DNA of 64,000 nucleotides from assembly GCA_009379995.1 (NCBI GenBank), contig WHSR01000017.1, forward strand, positions 1 through 64,000, given 5' to 3'. This document shows, piece after piece, positions 17,594 through 27,360 of this stretch. A model generated the notes under the pieces. It saw nothing but the letters and a program-made list of their open reading frames with translations. It did not search any database and was not told the DNA's origin. The DNA is from Streptosporangiales bacterium (GTDB taxonomy: Bacteria; Actinomycetota; Actinomycetes; Streptosporangiales; WHSR01). The position numbers and the translations under genes are program-made. The first letter of the stretch is position 1. Every line of letters begins with the position of its first letter.

Positions 17594-18109
17594 CTACGAG
17601 CTGCGCCTAGGCTTCAACGCGACACACGACAGCGGGCGACCACGCACGTTTTCGATGCAGTCCGCCACGTAGGCCACGGAGGCGTCGGAACGATCAGCGC
17701 CCCCCACGACTACTGTCTCCTCGCCGATCACCACGTTCTGCCCGGCCATCTTGAGGGACCGACCGGCGGTCGGCTGTCCTTCGATGACGCCCTCGACCGG
17801 CCGCACCCAGGGCGTGGCTTGCTTCTTACCGGCCGTCTCCCGCAAGAAGACCCGGTCTCCGGGGCGAAGCCGCCATCCGGCGGGAAAGCCCTTCACCGGG
17901 ACGGTCATCGTGCTCTCGGCCTCGTCAACTGCCACCTGCGCAACAGATCCCATGTGACGACGCACCGTCGCAAGAGGCAGACTCCGCCGGGGCGAAGCGG
18001 CCGCGGTAGCGGCCGACCCGCTCCCCAAGACGCCGCCCGCGGCGACCCCTGCCGCCATCACCCCGACGGCCTTAGTGATTACTTCGCGCCGTCCGTACCG
18101 TTTCTCCAT
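17594..18109 (-). CDS. Tat-signal secreted protein of unknown function
   Basis: The 171-residue product starts with a twin-arginine signal (GRREVITKAVGVMAAGVAAGGVLG) and an Ala-rich cleavage region near 35-40. The mature part has WRLRPGDRVFLRETAG and two Cys (ADCIENVRGRPLSCVAL) that could form one disulfide. It is the first gene of the six-gene unit, opposite the HxlR regulator. No family is recognised; a beta-rich small domain is suggested only by the alternating pattern. Confidence 0.65.
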   Translation of the reverse strand: MEKRYGRREVITKAVGVMAAGVAAGGVLGSGSAATAAASPRRSLPLATVRRHMGSVAQVAVDEAESTMTVPVKGFPAGWRLRPGDRVFLRETAGKKQATPWVRPVEGVIEGQPTAGRSLKMAGQNVVIGEETVVVGGADRSDASVAYVADCIENVRGRPLSCVALKPRRSS

Positions 18110-18260
18110 GGCTTCTCCCGGTTTTCCCCAGCCAGCTTTCCGGGCCCCGGAACGTCTTCTGGTGTTTCTTCCTTACGTCCCGAAGCCGCTTCACGATGCG
18201 AAATAACGAGACCCAGCGTCAAGAGGCACGAACGCCTCCTAGAGACATTTATGCCTTCAG

Positions 18261-18276
18261 GAGACAAAGTAGTCTC
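18261..18276. promoter_or_regulatory. Inverted repeat GAGAC-N6-GTCTC between divergent units
   Basis: The palindrome lies between the Tat-protein gene and the HxlR gene, with an extra GAGAC half-site at 18242-18246. Its position suits an operator for the HxlR regulator controlling the Mau-like unit and itself. Binding is inferred. Confidence 0.4.
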
Positions 18277-18380
18277 TTCTGTTCGATGACACGTACGGTC
18301 GGCACTTGGTCACGAAGAGCGCTGGCAACTTGCGGGGTACCCGGTCTACTCTGAGCGTCCGTGGCCTTCGGGGGACACTC

Positions 18381-18704
18381 ATGATCGATAGTGACGCCGC
18401 GCGGGCGGCCGTCGAAGTAATCTCCGGGAAGTGGGTCCTAGTAGTGCTGGTCGAGCTGGCCAAAGGTCCCAAGAGACACAACGAGCTGGCGCGGGAGACG
18501 GGGCTAGAGCAGAAGCCTCTCGACAGGGCGTTGCGTCGGCTGGAGGAAGCCGGGTTAGTTGCCCGTAACGTGTCAACGACGGAGTCGCCCCCTCGGGTGC
18601 GCTATCGCCTCACCTCCCAGGCAGAGGAGCTGCTAGGGCCGCTCGGCGAACTCGCCGGCTGGTGGCATCGAGAGATGGCGGGGCGCCTCGACACGCGAAC
18701 TTGA
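18381..18704 (+). CDS. HxlR-family helix-turn-helix regulator
   Basis: The 107-residue protein starts at the ATG after GGGGGA. It reads SGKWVLVVLVELAKGPKRHNELARE, LEQKPLDRALRRLEEAGLVAR and PPRVRYRLTSQAEELLGPLGELAGWW, the standard HxlR winged-helix plan. The usual N-terminal Cys of redox- or electrophile-sensing members is absent, so its signal is unknown. It is divergent to the Mau-like operon and co-directional with the sugar dehydrogenase. Confidence 0.87.
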   Translation: MIDSDAARAAVEVISGKWVLVVLVELAKGPKRHNELARETGLEQKPLDRALRRLEEAGLVARNVSTTESPPRVRYRLTSQAEELLGPLGELAGWWHREMAGRLDTRT

Positions 18705-18836
18705 TTTCCAATTCGCGACATCGAGTTCCCTGGCCGATTGTGGTCCCATGCTTGGCGTGGTCTTGCTTCGGTCGTGGCCCGAGCGGGAACACTGGGCGCT
18801 GCCGGAAGGCTGGGCTTTATCGGGGAGACGAGGGAC

Positions 18837-19958
18837 ATGGGCTTGCTGGATCAGCCGCATCGGCCATTGCGGCGTCGGAGTCTTTTCGCCGCAGCCCTGG
18901 CTGGTGTCGCGGGATCGGTGGTGTCTGGACGCGGCGCCCGGGCGGCGGTCGAGACAGCGGATTCGCCCTCCGCCGAGGGCGGGGTGCCGACGCCGGTGGT
19001 GACGGGCACGGTCGTCGATGGACTTCAGGTTCCCTGGGGCGTCGCGCCATTGCCCGGCGGCGGCGCGTTGGTCGGTGAACGCGACACAGCCCGGCTGCTG
19101 CAGGTCGACACCGACGGCGCGATCCATGAGGTGGGGCGAGTTCCCGGGGTGGAACCCGATGGAGAGGGCGGTCTGCTCGGTCTCGCCACCTCCCCGCACT
19201 TCGCCTCCGACCACCACGTGTTCGCGTACTACTCCACCCCACGGGACAACCGGATCGCGCGATTGAGCTTCCGGGGCGGACGCCTCGACGGACCTAGTCC
19301 GATCGTGACCGGTATCCCGCACGCTTCCTTCCACAACGGCGGCCGGATCGTCTTTGGCCCCGACGAGATGCTGTACGTCGCCAGCGGGGACGCCACCGTC
19401 GGCGACCGCGCGCAAGACCTAGGGTCGCTGGGCGGGAAGATCCTGCGCATGACCCCGGCGGGGAATCCCGCCCCCGGCAACCCGTTCCGGGATTCTCTCA
19501 TCTACAGCATGGGCCACCGCAACGTCGAAGGACTCGCGTTCGACTCCCGCGGCCGGCTGTGGGCCTCTGAGTTCGGCGAGGACACTTGGGACGAGCTCAA
19601 CCTCATTCGGGCGGGCGGCAATTACGGCTGGCCGGACGTCGAAGGCCGCGGCGACAACCCCGACTACATCAACCCGGCGGCGCAATGGCGGCCCGCAGAG
19701 GCGTCCCCGTCCGGCATCGCGATCGTCAATGACGTCATCTATCTCGCCAACCTGCGCGGTGAGCGGGTGTGGCAGGTCCCCATCCGCGGCGATCACGTCG
19801 GTACGCCGCGGAGGTACCTCACCGGCGGATACGGGCGCCTGCGCAGCATCCAGCCCGTCGGGGAGGGCTCACTGTGGGTGACCACCAGCAACCGTGACGG
19901 CCGCGGTGAACCCCGCGCCGGCGACGATCGCATCCTCCACATCGCCCTGCGGAGGTGA
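18837..19958 (+). CDS. PQQ-dependent sugar dehydrogenase-like beta-propeller, Tat-exported
   Basis: The 373-residue product has a Tat-like leader (RRRSLFAAALAGVAGSVVSG) and a soluble glucose/sorbosone dehydrogenase propeller. Motifs include VPWGVAPLPGGGALVGERD, GEGGLLGLATSPHF, the calcium/PQQ-site pattern FHNGGRIVFGPDEMLYVASGD, MGHRNVEGLAFDSRGRLWASEFGEDTWDELNLI, and GGNYGWPDVEG. The ATG at 18837 is preferred to an upstream start because it directly precedes the leader. It may oxidise a sugar or aldose outside the cell. Whether it uses PQQ cannot be told, as no pqq genes are in the window. Its position beside the Mau-like cluster suggests an extracytoplasmic redox function. Confidence 0.87.
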   Translation: MGLLDQPHRPLRRRSLFAAALAGVAGSVVSGRGARAAVETADSPSAEGGVPTPVVTGTVVDGLQVPWGVAPLPGGGALVGERDTARLLQVDTDGAIHEVGRVPGVEPDGEGGLLGLATSPHFASDHHVFAYYSTPRDNRIARLSFRGGRLDGPSPIVTGIPHASFHNGGRIVFGPDEMLYVASGDATVGDRAQDLGSLGGKILRMTPAGNPAPGNPFRDSLIYSMGHRNVEGLAFDSRGRLWASEFGEDTWDELNLIRAGGNYGWPDVEGRGDNPDYINPAAQWRPAEASPSGIAIVNDVIYLANLRGERVWQVPIRGDHVGTPRRYLTGGYGRLRSIQPVGEGSLWVTTSNRDGRGEPRAGDDRILHIALRR

Positions 19959-19996
19959 CACCAGCGGGTGACACGGCCAGGCAGCCGCCGACGACC

Positions 19997-21172
19997 TCAA
20001 CGTTTGGGCAGCACCGGGGTGCTGGCGAGCCCCGCGGCGTCGCTGAACGCGAAGGCGTGTCCCTCCCGTTGGTAGAGCTCGGCGTAGCGGGCCACCCGCT
20101 CGGTGTCCAGCCGCACCCCGATGCCGGGCCCCTCCGGCACCGCGAGGGTGCCGTCGGCGTACTGGGGCACCCCACTCTCGACGACGTCGTCGGCCAGCAA
20201 CGACGCGTACGACTGGTTGGCGTAGAGGAAGTTGGGCGTCGCGGCCATGACGTGAACGGCGGCGTACCCGGCGACGCCGAGCTCGCCGAGGCTGTGCTTG
20301 AGCACGGGCAGCCCAGCGGCCTCGCACATGCCCGCGGACCGCTTGAGGTTGAGCAGGCCGCTGTCCATCTGGTTGTCCACCGACAACACGTCCGCCGCGC
20401 CGTGCCGGATCACCTCTAGCTGGTCGTAGCGGGTCCAGGACGCCTCGTTGGCGAGCAGCGGGGTGCCGATGCGTCCGCGCACGTACGCCATCTCGGTGAG
20501 GTTGCGCCCGGAGACGGGCTGCTCGACCAGCTCGAGGTCGTACCGCTCCATGGACCGTACGATGCGGATCGCCTCCCCGGCCGACCACGCCTCGTTCGCG
20601 TCGACCCGGATCCGAGCATCCGGCCCCGCCGCGTCACGTACGGCCTCGATCCGCTCGATGTCCTCGGCGGGATCGTCCGAGCCCACCTTCAGGTAGAAGG
20701 TGCGGAAGCCGCCGTCGTGGCCGCGCCGCACGTCGTCGGCCATCTTCCCGGGCGGACGGCGGGAGAGATAGTAGAAGAACTCCACCCGGTCACGGACCCG
20801 CCCGCCGAAGAGGTTCACCAACGGCTGGCCGCACACCCTGCCGACGACGTCCCAGCACGCCATCTCGACGGCGGCGATGGCCGGGCTGGTCGCCTTGACG
20901 TGGTGCCAGGTTCCGGCGACGTTGATCCGCTTCATGATGCGTTCGACCGCGAACGGGTCCTCGCCGATCACGAACGGCTCGATGGAACGCAGGACGGCCA
21001 TCACCACGTCGGCCGAGGGGTAGGCCGACGCCTCCCCGAGCCCGGTGACCCCCTCGTCCGTCGTCATCTCGAGCAGGATCGCCACCAGCCCACGTCGGCC
21101 GCCGAACGCCCACAGCTCGTCTTCGTGAAACGGAACGGCCACCGGCGTGGCGGTCAGCCCGGTGATGCGCAA
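19997..21172 (-). CDS. Enolase-superfamily enzyme (mandelate racemase/muconate lactonizing type)
   Basis: The 391-residue protein has the capping-domain start MRITGLTATPVAVPFHEDELWAFGG and a barrel with the general-base Lys region TFYLKVGSD, the metal ligands in RIRVDANEAWS, LVEQPV and LLANEA, and a C-terminal LPVLKHSLGELGVAGYAAVH. It abstracts a proton alpha to a carboxylate; racemase, dehydratase or cycloisomerase activity cannot be separated by eye. It follows the M24 hydrolase gene by 21 bp, so the two probably form one operon. Confidence 0.88.
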   Translation of the reverse strand: MRITGLTATPVAVPFHEDELWAFGGRRGLVAILLEMTTDEGVTGLGEASAYPSADVVMAVLRSIEPFVIGEDPFAVERIMKRINVAGTWHHVKATSPAIAAVEMACWDVVGRVCGQPLVNLFGGRVRDRVEFFYYLSRRPPGKMADDVRRGHDGGFRTFYLKVGSDDPAEDIERIEAVRDAAGPDARIRVDANEAWSAGEAIRIVRSMERYDLELVEQPVSGRNLTEMAYVRGRIGTPLLANEASWTRYDQLEVIRHGAADVLSVDNQMDSGLLNLKRSAGMCEAAGLPVLKHSLGELGVAGYAAVHVMAATPNFLYANQSYASLLADDVVESGVPQYADGTLAVPEGPGIGVRLDTERVARYAELYQREGHAFAFSDAAGLASTPVLPKR

Positions 21173-21193
21173 CAGCTCCTCCTCGGGACGGGT

Positions 21194-22363
21194 TCACACG
21201 ATCAAGGGCTCGCGGGGGGTCGCGGTGAGCAACTCGCAGCCCTCCGCGGTCACCACCGCGGTGTCGGACACCACGTAGTCCGCGGGCTCCTGGCCGATGA
21301 TCCAGGACAGCACATGAAAGACCATTCCCTCACGCACCACGAAGTGCCCACCGCGGCGGATGCCGACAACCGTACTGCCGCCCACCCAGCTCGGTGGATA
21401 GCCGATGCCCACCGCGTAGCCGCAGTGGTGACGTCGGTAGAGCTTGTGGCCCAGCCCTTCGTCGACGATCCGCTGCCAGGCATCGTAGACGTCGCCCACC
21501 ACGGCGCCCGGCCGCAGGTTCTGCCGGATCTCCTCCAGCCCGGCAAGCGCGATCTCCGCGACGTCGGAGGTACGCGGAGGCAGCTTGTCGAAATGCACCA
21601 TACGGGTCAGTGGCGCGTGGTATCGCCGGACCGAGGCGGACAGCTCAAGGAACAACATGTCACCGGAGGCGAGCCTACGCCCGCTCCAGGTCACGTGCTC
21701 CTGGAGCAGGTTTCCGTTGGACCGGATCAGCGGAGCGAACCCGGGATACTCACTACCCGACCGCACGAGTTGGTGGTAGACGGCGGCCGCTATCTCCCGC
21801 TCCGACACGCCGGGACGCGCTGCCTCGATGCCGGCCCTCATCGCCTCGTCCGAGGCCAGCGCCGCGGCTCGTACCCAGGTGAGCTCCGTTGGGGACTTCA
21901 CCGCACGAAGCTGCTCGACGAGACCGGACGCGTCGGCCCACTCGACGTTGTGGACCTCCTCCATGAGGCCGCGCACGATCCTGGGCGGGAAGAACATCGT
22001 GTCCAGCTCGATGCCGACACGGCTACCCGCGGGGACGCTGCTGTTGACGGCGCGGATCGCCGCGGCGGTCGGATCCTCGTCGTCCTCGAACGCCTCGTGT
22101 ACGCAGCCGGGTACCTGGGCCGCCACAGTCGAACGCTCCATCGCGCGGCTGACCAGCACCGGCTCGCTCTCGACGTGCAGGATCAACATCGTGAACGCGA
22201 AGTAGCCCTGGTGGTCGAGACCAACTAGGTAGTAGATGTTCTCCGGGCTCACGATGAGCATGGCGTCGAGTCCGCGCTCGGCCATCGCCCTTTGCGTCGA
22301 GCGCACGCGCTCAGCGTGTTCTGCGAGCGGGACGCTCGCAGACTCTTGTGCCAGGCGAACCAT
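21194..22363 (-). CDS. M24-family hydrolase (creatinase/aminopeptidase P fold), DoeA/EutD-like
   Basis: The 389-residue product has the creatinase-like N-domain (RAMAERGLDAMLIVSPENIYYLVGLDHQGYFA) and the pita-bread domain (RAVKSPTELTWVRAAALASDEAMRAGIEAARPGVSEREIAAAVYHQLVRSGSEYPGFAPLIRSNGN). Ligand positions of metal-dependent M24 enzymes look altered (LFLELSASVRRYHAPLTRM instead of D...D), as in creatinase and ectoine hydrolase, so metal-free amidinohydrolase-like chemistry is plausible. ATG at 22363 has GAGGAG at ideal spacing; the open frame upstream is ignored. With the Ehu importer in the same island, ectoine ring opening is the leading hypothesis. Confidence 0.8.
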   Translation of the reverse strand: MVRLAQESASVPLAEHAERVRSTQRAMAERGLDAMLIVSPENIYYLVGLDHQGYFAFTMLILHVESEPVLVSRAMERSTVAAQVPGCVHEAFEDDEDPTAAAIRAVNSSVPAGSRVGIELDTMFFPPRIVRGLMEEVHNVEWADASGLVEQLRAVKSPTELTWVRAAALASDEAMRAGIEAARPGVSEREIAAAVYHQLVRSGSEYPGFAPLIRSNGNLLQEHVTWSGRRLASGDMLFLELSASVRRYHAPLTRMVHFDKLPPRTSDVAEIALAGLEEIRQNLRPGAVVGDVYDAWQRIVDEGLGHKLYRRHHCGYAVGIGYPPSWVGGSTVVGIRRGGHFVVREGMVFHVLSWIIGQEPADYVVSDTAVVTAEGCELLTATPREPLIV

Positions 22364-22435
22364 CCTCTCCTCTTCGTGCGCGCTCGTAGTGGACGGACGG
22401 ACGGCACGGGCCCTAGACACAGAGTAGATCGTCGG

Positions 22436-22447
22436 ATCGTCGACAAT
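22436..22447. promoter_or_regulatory. Second candidate GntR operator (ATTGTCGACGAT on the minus strand)
   Basis: The site lies about 73 bp upstream of the M24 start and differs from the perfect palindrome at 8729-8740 at two positions, both on the right half. It suggests that the GntR regulator also controls the M24/enolase unit. Confidence 0.5.
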
Positions 22448-22528
22448 CCTGCGACACGGGCACCATTCAGGTGACGCGTCACGCGGGCGGATGGTTTGCG
22501 GCCGGTTCTAGCTCTCCGCGGCACAAGC

Positions 22529-22592
22529 CTTGGCCGTGATCTTGCAGGAATTTCACGACAGGTCTTGAAATTCCTGCAAGATCACGGCCAAG
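22529..22592. terminator. 27-bp perfect hairpin 3' of parA (palindrome copy 1)
   Basis: Left arm 22529-22555, right arm 22566-22592, loop of 10 bases. It starts 19 bp after the parA stop. The outer arm (GGCCGTGATCTTGCAGGAAT) is shared with two other hairpins in the window. There is no U tract on either side, so termination would rely on hairpin strength or Rho. It also marks the right border of the accessory island. Confidence 0.8.
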
Positions 22593-22610
22593 AGAGGGAA
22601 CTCTAGCTCA

Positions 22611-23552
22611 CTACCCGGTGTTCCACCGCCCGAGCACCTCTTTGGCGAGCTCGCGGTAGGCGTTGGCGCCGGCGGACGACGTGTCGAACTTGGTGATCGG
22701 CTCGCCGGCGACCGTCGCGTCCGGGAACCGCACAGTCCGGCTGATCACCGTATGGAAGACACGGTCGCTGAAGGCCTCGACGATGCGGCTGAGCACCTCA
22801 CGCGCGTGCAGAGTCCGGGCGTCGTACATCGTCGCGAGGAGGCCCTCGATCTCCAACTGCGGGTTCAACCGCTCCTGCACCTTCTGGATGGTGTCCATGA
22901 GCAGGGCCACCCCCCGCAGCGCGAAGAACTCGCACTCGAGCGGAATGATCGCACCATGGCTCGCGGTGAGGGCGTTGACGACGAGTAGGCCGAGAGACGG
23001 CTGGCAGTCGATGAGCACCACGTCGTACTCGGGAATCACCGGTACGAGGGCCCGGCCGAGCATCTGCTCCCGGGCTACCTCGCCGACGAGCTGCACCTCG
23101 GCCGCCGACAGGTCGATGTTGCTCGGCAGCAGATCCATCCCGTCGACATTGGTCTTGAGCAGGATGTCCTGGGCGTCGACGCCACGATCCATGAGGACGT
23201 TGTAGATGGTGAGATCGAGCTGGAGCGGGTTGATGCCGAGCCCAACCGACAACGCGCCCTGCGGATCGAAGTCGACGAGCAACACCCGGCGCCCGAAGTC
23301 GGCGATCGCCGCGCCCAGGTTGATGGCGGTGGTGGTCTTGCCCACGCCGCCCTTCTGATTGCACATGGCCACGACCCGAGCCGGGCCGTGCTGTGAGACC
23401 GGAGGCGGATCGGGGAACCGCGGCCGCGAGCGCCGAGCGAGGCTCCTGTCGCCACCCGACGTGCTCGACGACGTAGTCGTGCCCCACGGGTTGTCGGTCG
23501 TACGCCCCGCCGCAGCCTGCGGTTGCCGGTCCTCGGATTTCGACCTAGTCAC
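22611..23552 (-). CDS. ParA/Soj-family ATPase without adjacent parB
   Basis: The 313-residue protein has a disordered Ser/Arg-rich N-terminus (about 1-50) and then the deviant Walker A CNQKGGVGKTTTAINLG, LLVDFDPQGALSVGLGI, and VLIDCQPSLGLLVVNALTAS. This is the second chromosomal ParA of actinobacteria that accompanies scpAB and xerD, not the oriC parAB pair. A role in chromosome or protein positioning is inferred. Start at 23552 leaves the usual variable N-terminal tail. Confidence 0.92.
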   Translation of the reverse strand: MTRSKSEDRQPQAAAGRTTDNPWGTTTSSSTSGGDRSLARRSRPRFPDPPPVSQHGPARVVAMCNQKGGVGKTTTAINLGAAIADFGRRVLLVDFDPQGALSVGLGINPLQLDLTIYNVLMDRGVDAQDILLKTNVDGMDLLPSNIDLSAAEVQLVGEVAREQMLGRALVPVIPEYDVVLIDCQPSLGLLVVNALTASHGAIIPLECEFFALRGVALLMDTIQKVQERLNPQLEIEGLLATMYDARTLHAREVLSRIVEAFSDRVFHTVISRTVRFPDATVAGEPITKFDTSSAGANAYRELAKEVLGRWNTG

Positions 23553-23644
23553 AAAGTCCCTAACCTCCCTGACGGCAAAAAAGAGGCCGTCGGAACGGGG
23601 ACTTTAGGCCGCCCACCGTCCCACTGCAAGGCGACTCACCCGAC

Positions 23645-24667
23645 TCACCCAGACCGGCGGAAAGTACCCGTCCTTCGCTCCTCCGTTCCGAGGGCTCGAG
23701 GGTGCGCCGCGACGTAGACCTCCCGCAGGGTCTCCACCGTCACCAAAGTGTAGACCTGCGTCGTCGTCACCGAGGCATGTCCGAGTAGTTCCTGTACGAC
23801 GCGGACGTCCGCGCCCCCGTCCAGCAGGTGGGTGGCGAACGAATGCCGCAGCGTGTGCGGAGACATCGCGGGCAGGCCCGCGCGTTCGGCCGCGGCGCGC
23901 AGCACCGACCACGCGCTCTGCCGGGACAGCCGTCCACCGCGCGCGTTCAGGAAAAGCGCGGCGCCGTGGCCGGACCCCCGCGCGGTTCCTTGGCCGGACC
24001 CACGGGCTCCCCGTGCGCCCGCGAAGAGCGCGGGGCGGGCCCGCACCAGATACGCCTCCAGCGCCTCCCGCGCGTAGCGCCCGATCGGCACCACCCGATC
24101 CCGGCCGCCCTTGCCGTGCAGCCTCGCCACCCCGTCCCCCAGATCGATGTCGTCGACGGCCAGGCCGACGGCCTCCGAGATCCGCGCCCCGGTCCCGTAC
24201 AGCACCTCGAGGAGCGCCCGGTCGCGGATGCCCAGCGGCGAGTCGGCCGGCCCTGTGGCACCCAGCAGGCGCTCGACGTCGGTGACGGAGATCGCCTTGG
24301 GGAGCCGCCGCGGTGGCGTCGGCGGGCGTACGTCGCGCGCCGGATCGGCGGTGGTCAGTCCCTCGCGGAGGGCGAAGCGGTGCAGCCCTCGTACCGCCAC
24401 CACCGCCCGGGCAGCCGAGCCCGCACCCAGCGGCGGGTGCTCCTGGTCGCCTTCCCGAAGCCCGATCAGGAAGGAGACGACATCCTCCTCGGTGACCTCG
24501 TCGAGGGACGTGCGGCCCCGTCCGGCCAGCACGTCCTGGTAGCGACGCAGGTCCCGACGGTACGAGGCGAGGGTGTTCGCGGCGAGCCCGCGCTCGACGG
24601 CGAGGTGGTCGAGGTAGCCGCGCACGGCGACCTCGACGGTCACCTCGCGCGGAACACCCACCTTCAC
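23645..24667 (-). CDS. xerD: Site-specific tyrosine recombinase XerD
   Basis: The product resolves chromosome dimers at dif. GTG at 24667, preceded by GGAGGTG, gives 340 residues. The SAM-like core-binding domain ([23 protein letters not shown]) precedes the catalytic domain with Arg in [13 protein letters not shown], Lys in HGKGGRDR, the box [21 protein letters not shown] and the nucleophile Tyr in TTQVYTLV. Between ARPALFAGA and ALFLNARGG there is a Gly/Ser/Arg-rich insertion (about 20 residues) with two near-identical halves, not usual in XerD. Confidence 0.94.
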   Translation of the reverse strand: MKVGVPREVTVEVAVRGYLDHLAVERGLAANTLASYRRDLRRYQDVLAGRGRTSLDEVTEEDVVSFLIGLREGDQEHPPLGAGSAARAVVAVRGLHRFALREGLTTADPARDVRPPTPPRRLPKAISVTDVERLLGATGPADSPLGIRDRALLEVLYGTGARISEAVGLAVDDIDLGDGVARLHGKGGRDRVVPIGRYAREALEAYLVRARPALFAGARGARGSGQGTARGSGHGAALFLNARGGRLSRQSAWSVLRAAAERAGLPAMSPHTLRHSFATHLLDGGADVRVVQELLGHASVTTTQVYTLVTVETLREVYVAAHPRALGTEERRTGTFRRSG

Positions 24668-24775
24668 TGTGCCACCTCCGCCGCGCAGGGTCGCACGGTC
24701 CCGTTGCCGTGCGAGACCGCGCCCACGCAAGTCCACCGACCATCCCGGCGCCGGCCGGGTCGAGCTATGCCGGGA

Positions 24776-25392
24776 TCACTCCGGCGCGTCGGCCGAGCGC
24801 AGATCGCCGTATCCGGCCGCCCGGACGACGTACGCGGCGAGGATACCCATGACAGCCGTCGGGTTGTGGATCTCTCCGGCGAGCACCTTCGCCGCGGCCT
24901 CGTCCAGCTTCACCCAGGCGAGCGGAAGATGAGTCTCCTCGTGGATGCCCTGGAAGTCCCGCTGCTCCTCGGGCACCTCGACCACCCCTCGGGCGAGGAA
25001 GATCCGGATCCGCTCGTCGCACATGCCCGGGGAGGTGAAGGCGTCGACGAGCGTGTGCCACTCCTTCGCCCGGTAGCCGGCCTCCTCCAGCAGCTCCCGC
25101 TCGGCCGTGTCCCGCAGCTCCTCGCCGTCGACGTCTCGCAGGCCGGCCGGCGCCTCCCACAGCTGGTGGCCGGCCGGGTGGCGGTACTGTCGGATCAGCA
25201 GCACCCGGTCCTCCTCGTCGAGGGCGAGGACCGCCACCGACCCGGGATGCTCGACCACCTCGCGCGCGGCGACGTCACCCGCGGGCATCCGGACGAGGTC
25301 CGTACGCAGCCCGATCACCCGCCCCCGGAAGCGCCGCTGGGACTCCGTGACCTCCCAGCGCTCCACGGCGTCGCGCACCTGTGAGGCCTCCA

Positions 25393-25393
<1 letters not shown>
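24776..25393 (-). CDS. NUDIX hydrolase, ADP-ribose pyrophosphatase type
   Basis: The 205-residue enzyme carries the NUDIX box within GLRDVDGEELRDTAERELLEEAGYRA (the pattern G-x5-E-x7-R-E-x-x-E-E-x-G with a slightly longer spacing), preceded by LLIRQYRHPAGHQLWEAPAG. It probably cleaves ADP-ribose to AMP and ribose 5-phosphate. Its ATG overlaps the pyrG stop within TGATG, so it is coupled to pyrG, as in other actinobacteria. Confidence 0.93.

Positions 25394-27360
<1,967 letters not shown>

Noticed and set aside
16946-18289. 447-codon plus-strand open frame across the Mau-like unit
   Set aside because: Antisense to the MauE-like and Tat-protein genes, which have signal peptides, membrane helices and C-x-C-F-G.
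20717-22228. 503-codon plus-strand open frame
   Set aside because: Antisense to the enolase-superfamily and M24 genes; composition typical of a shadow frame.
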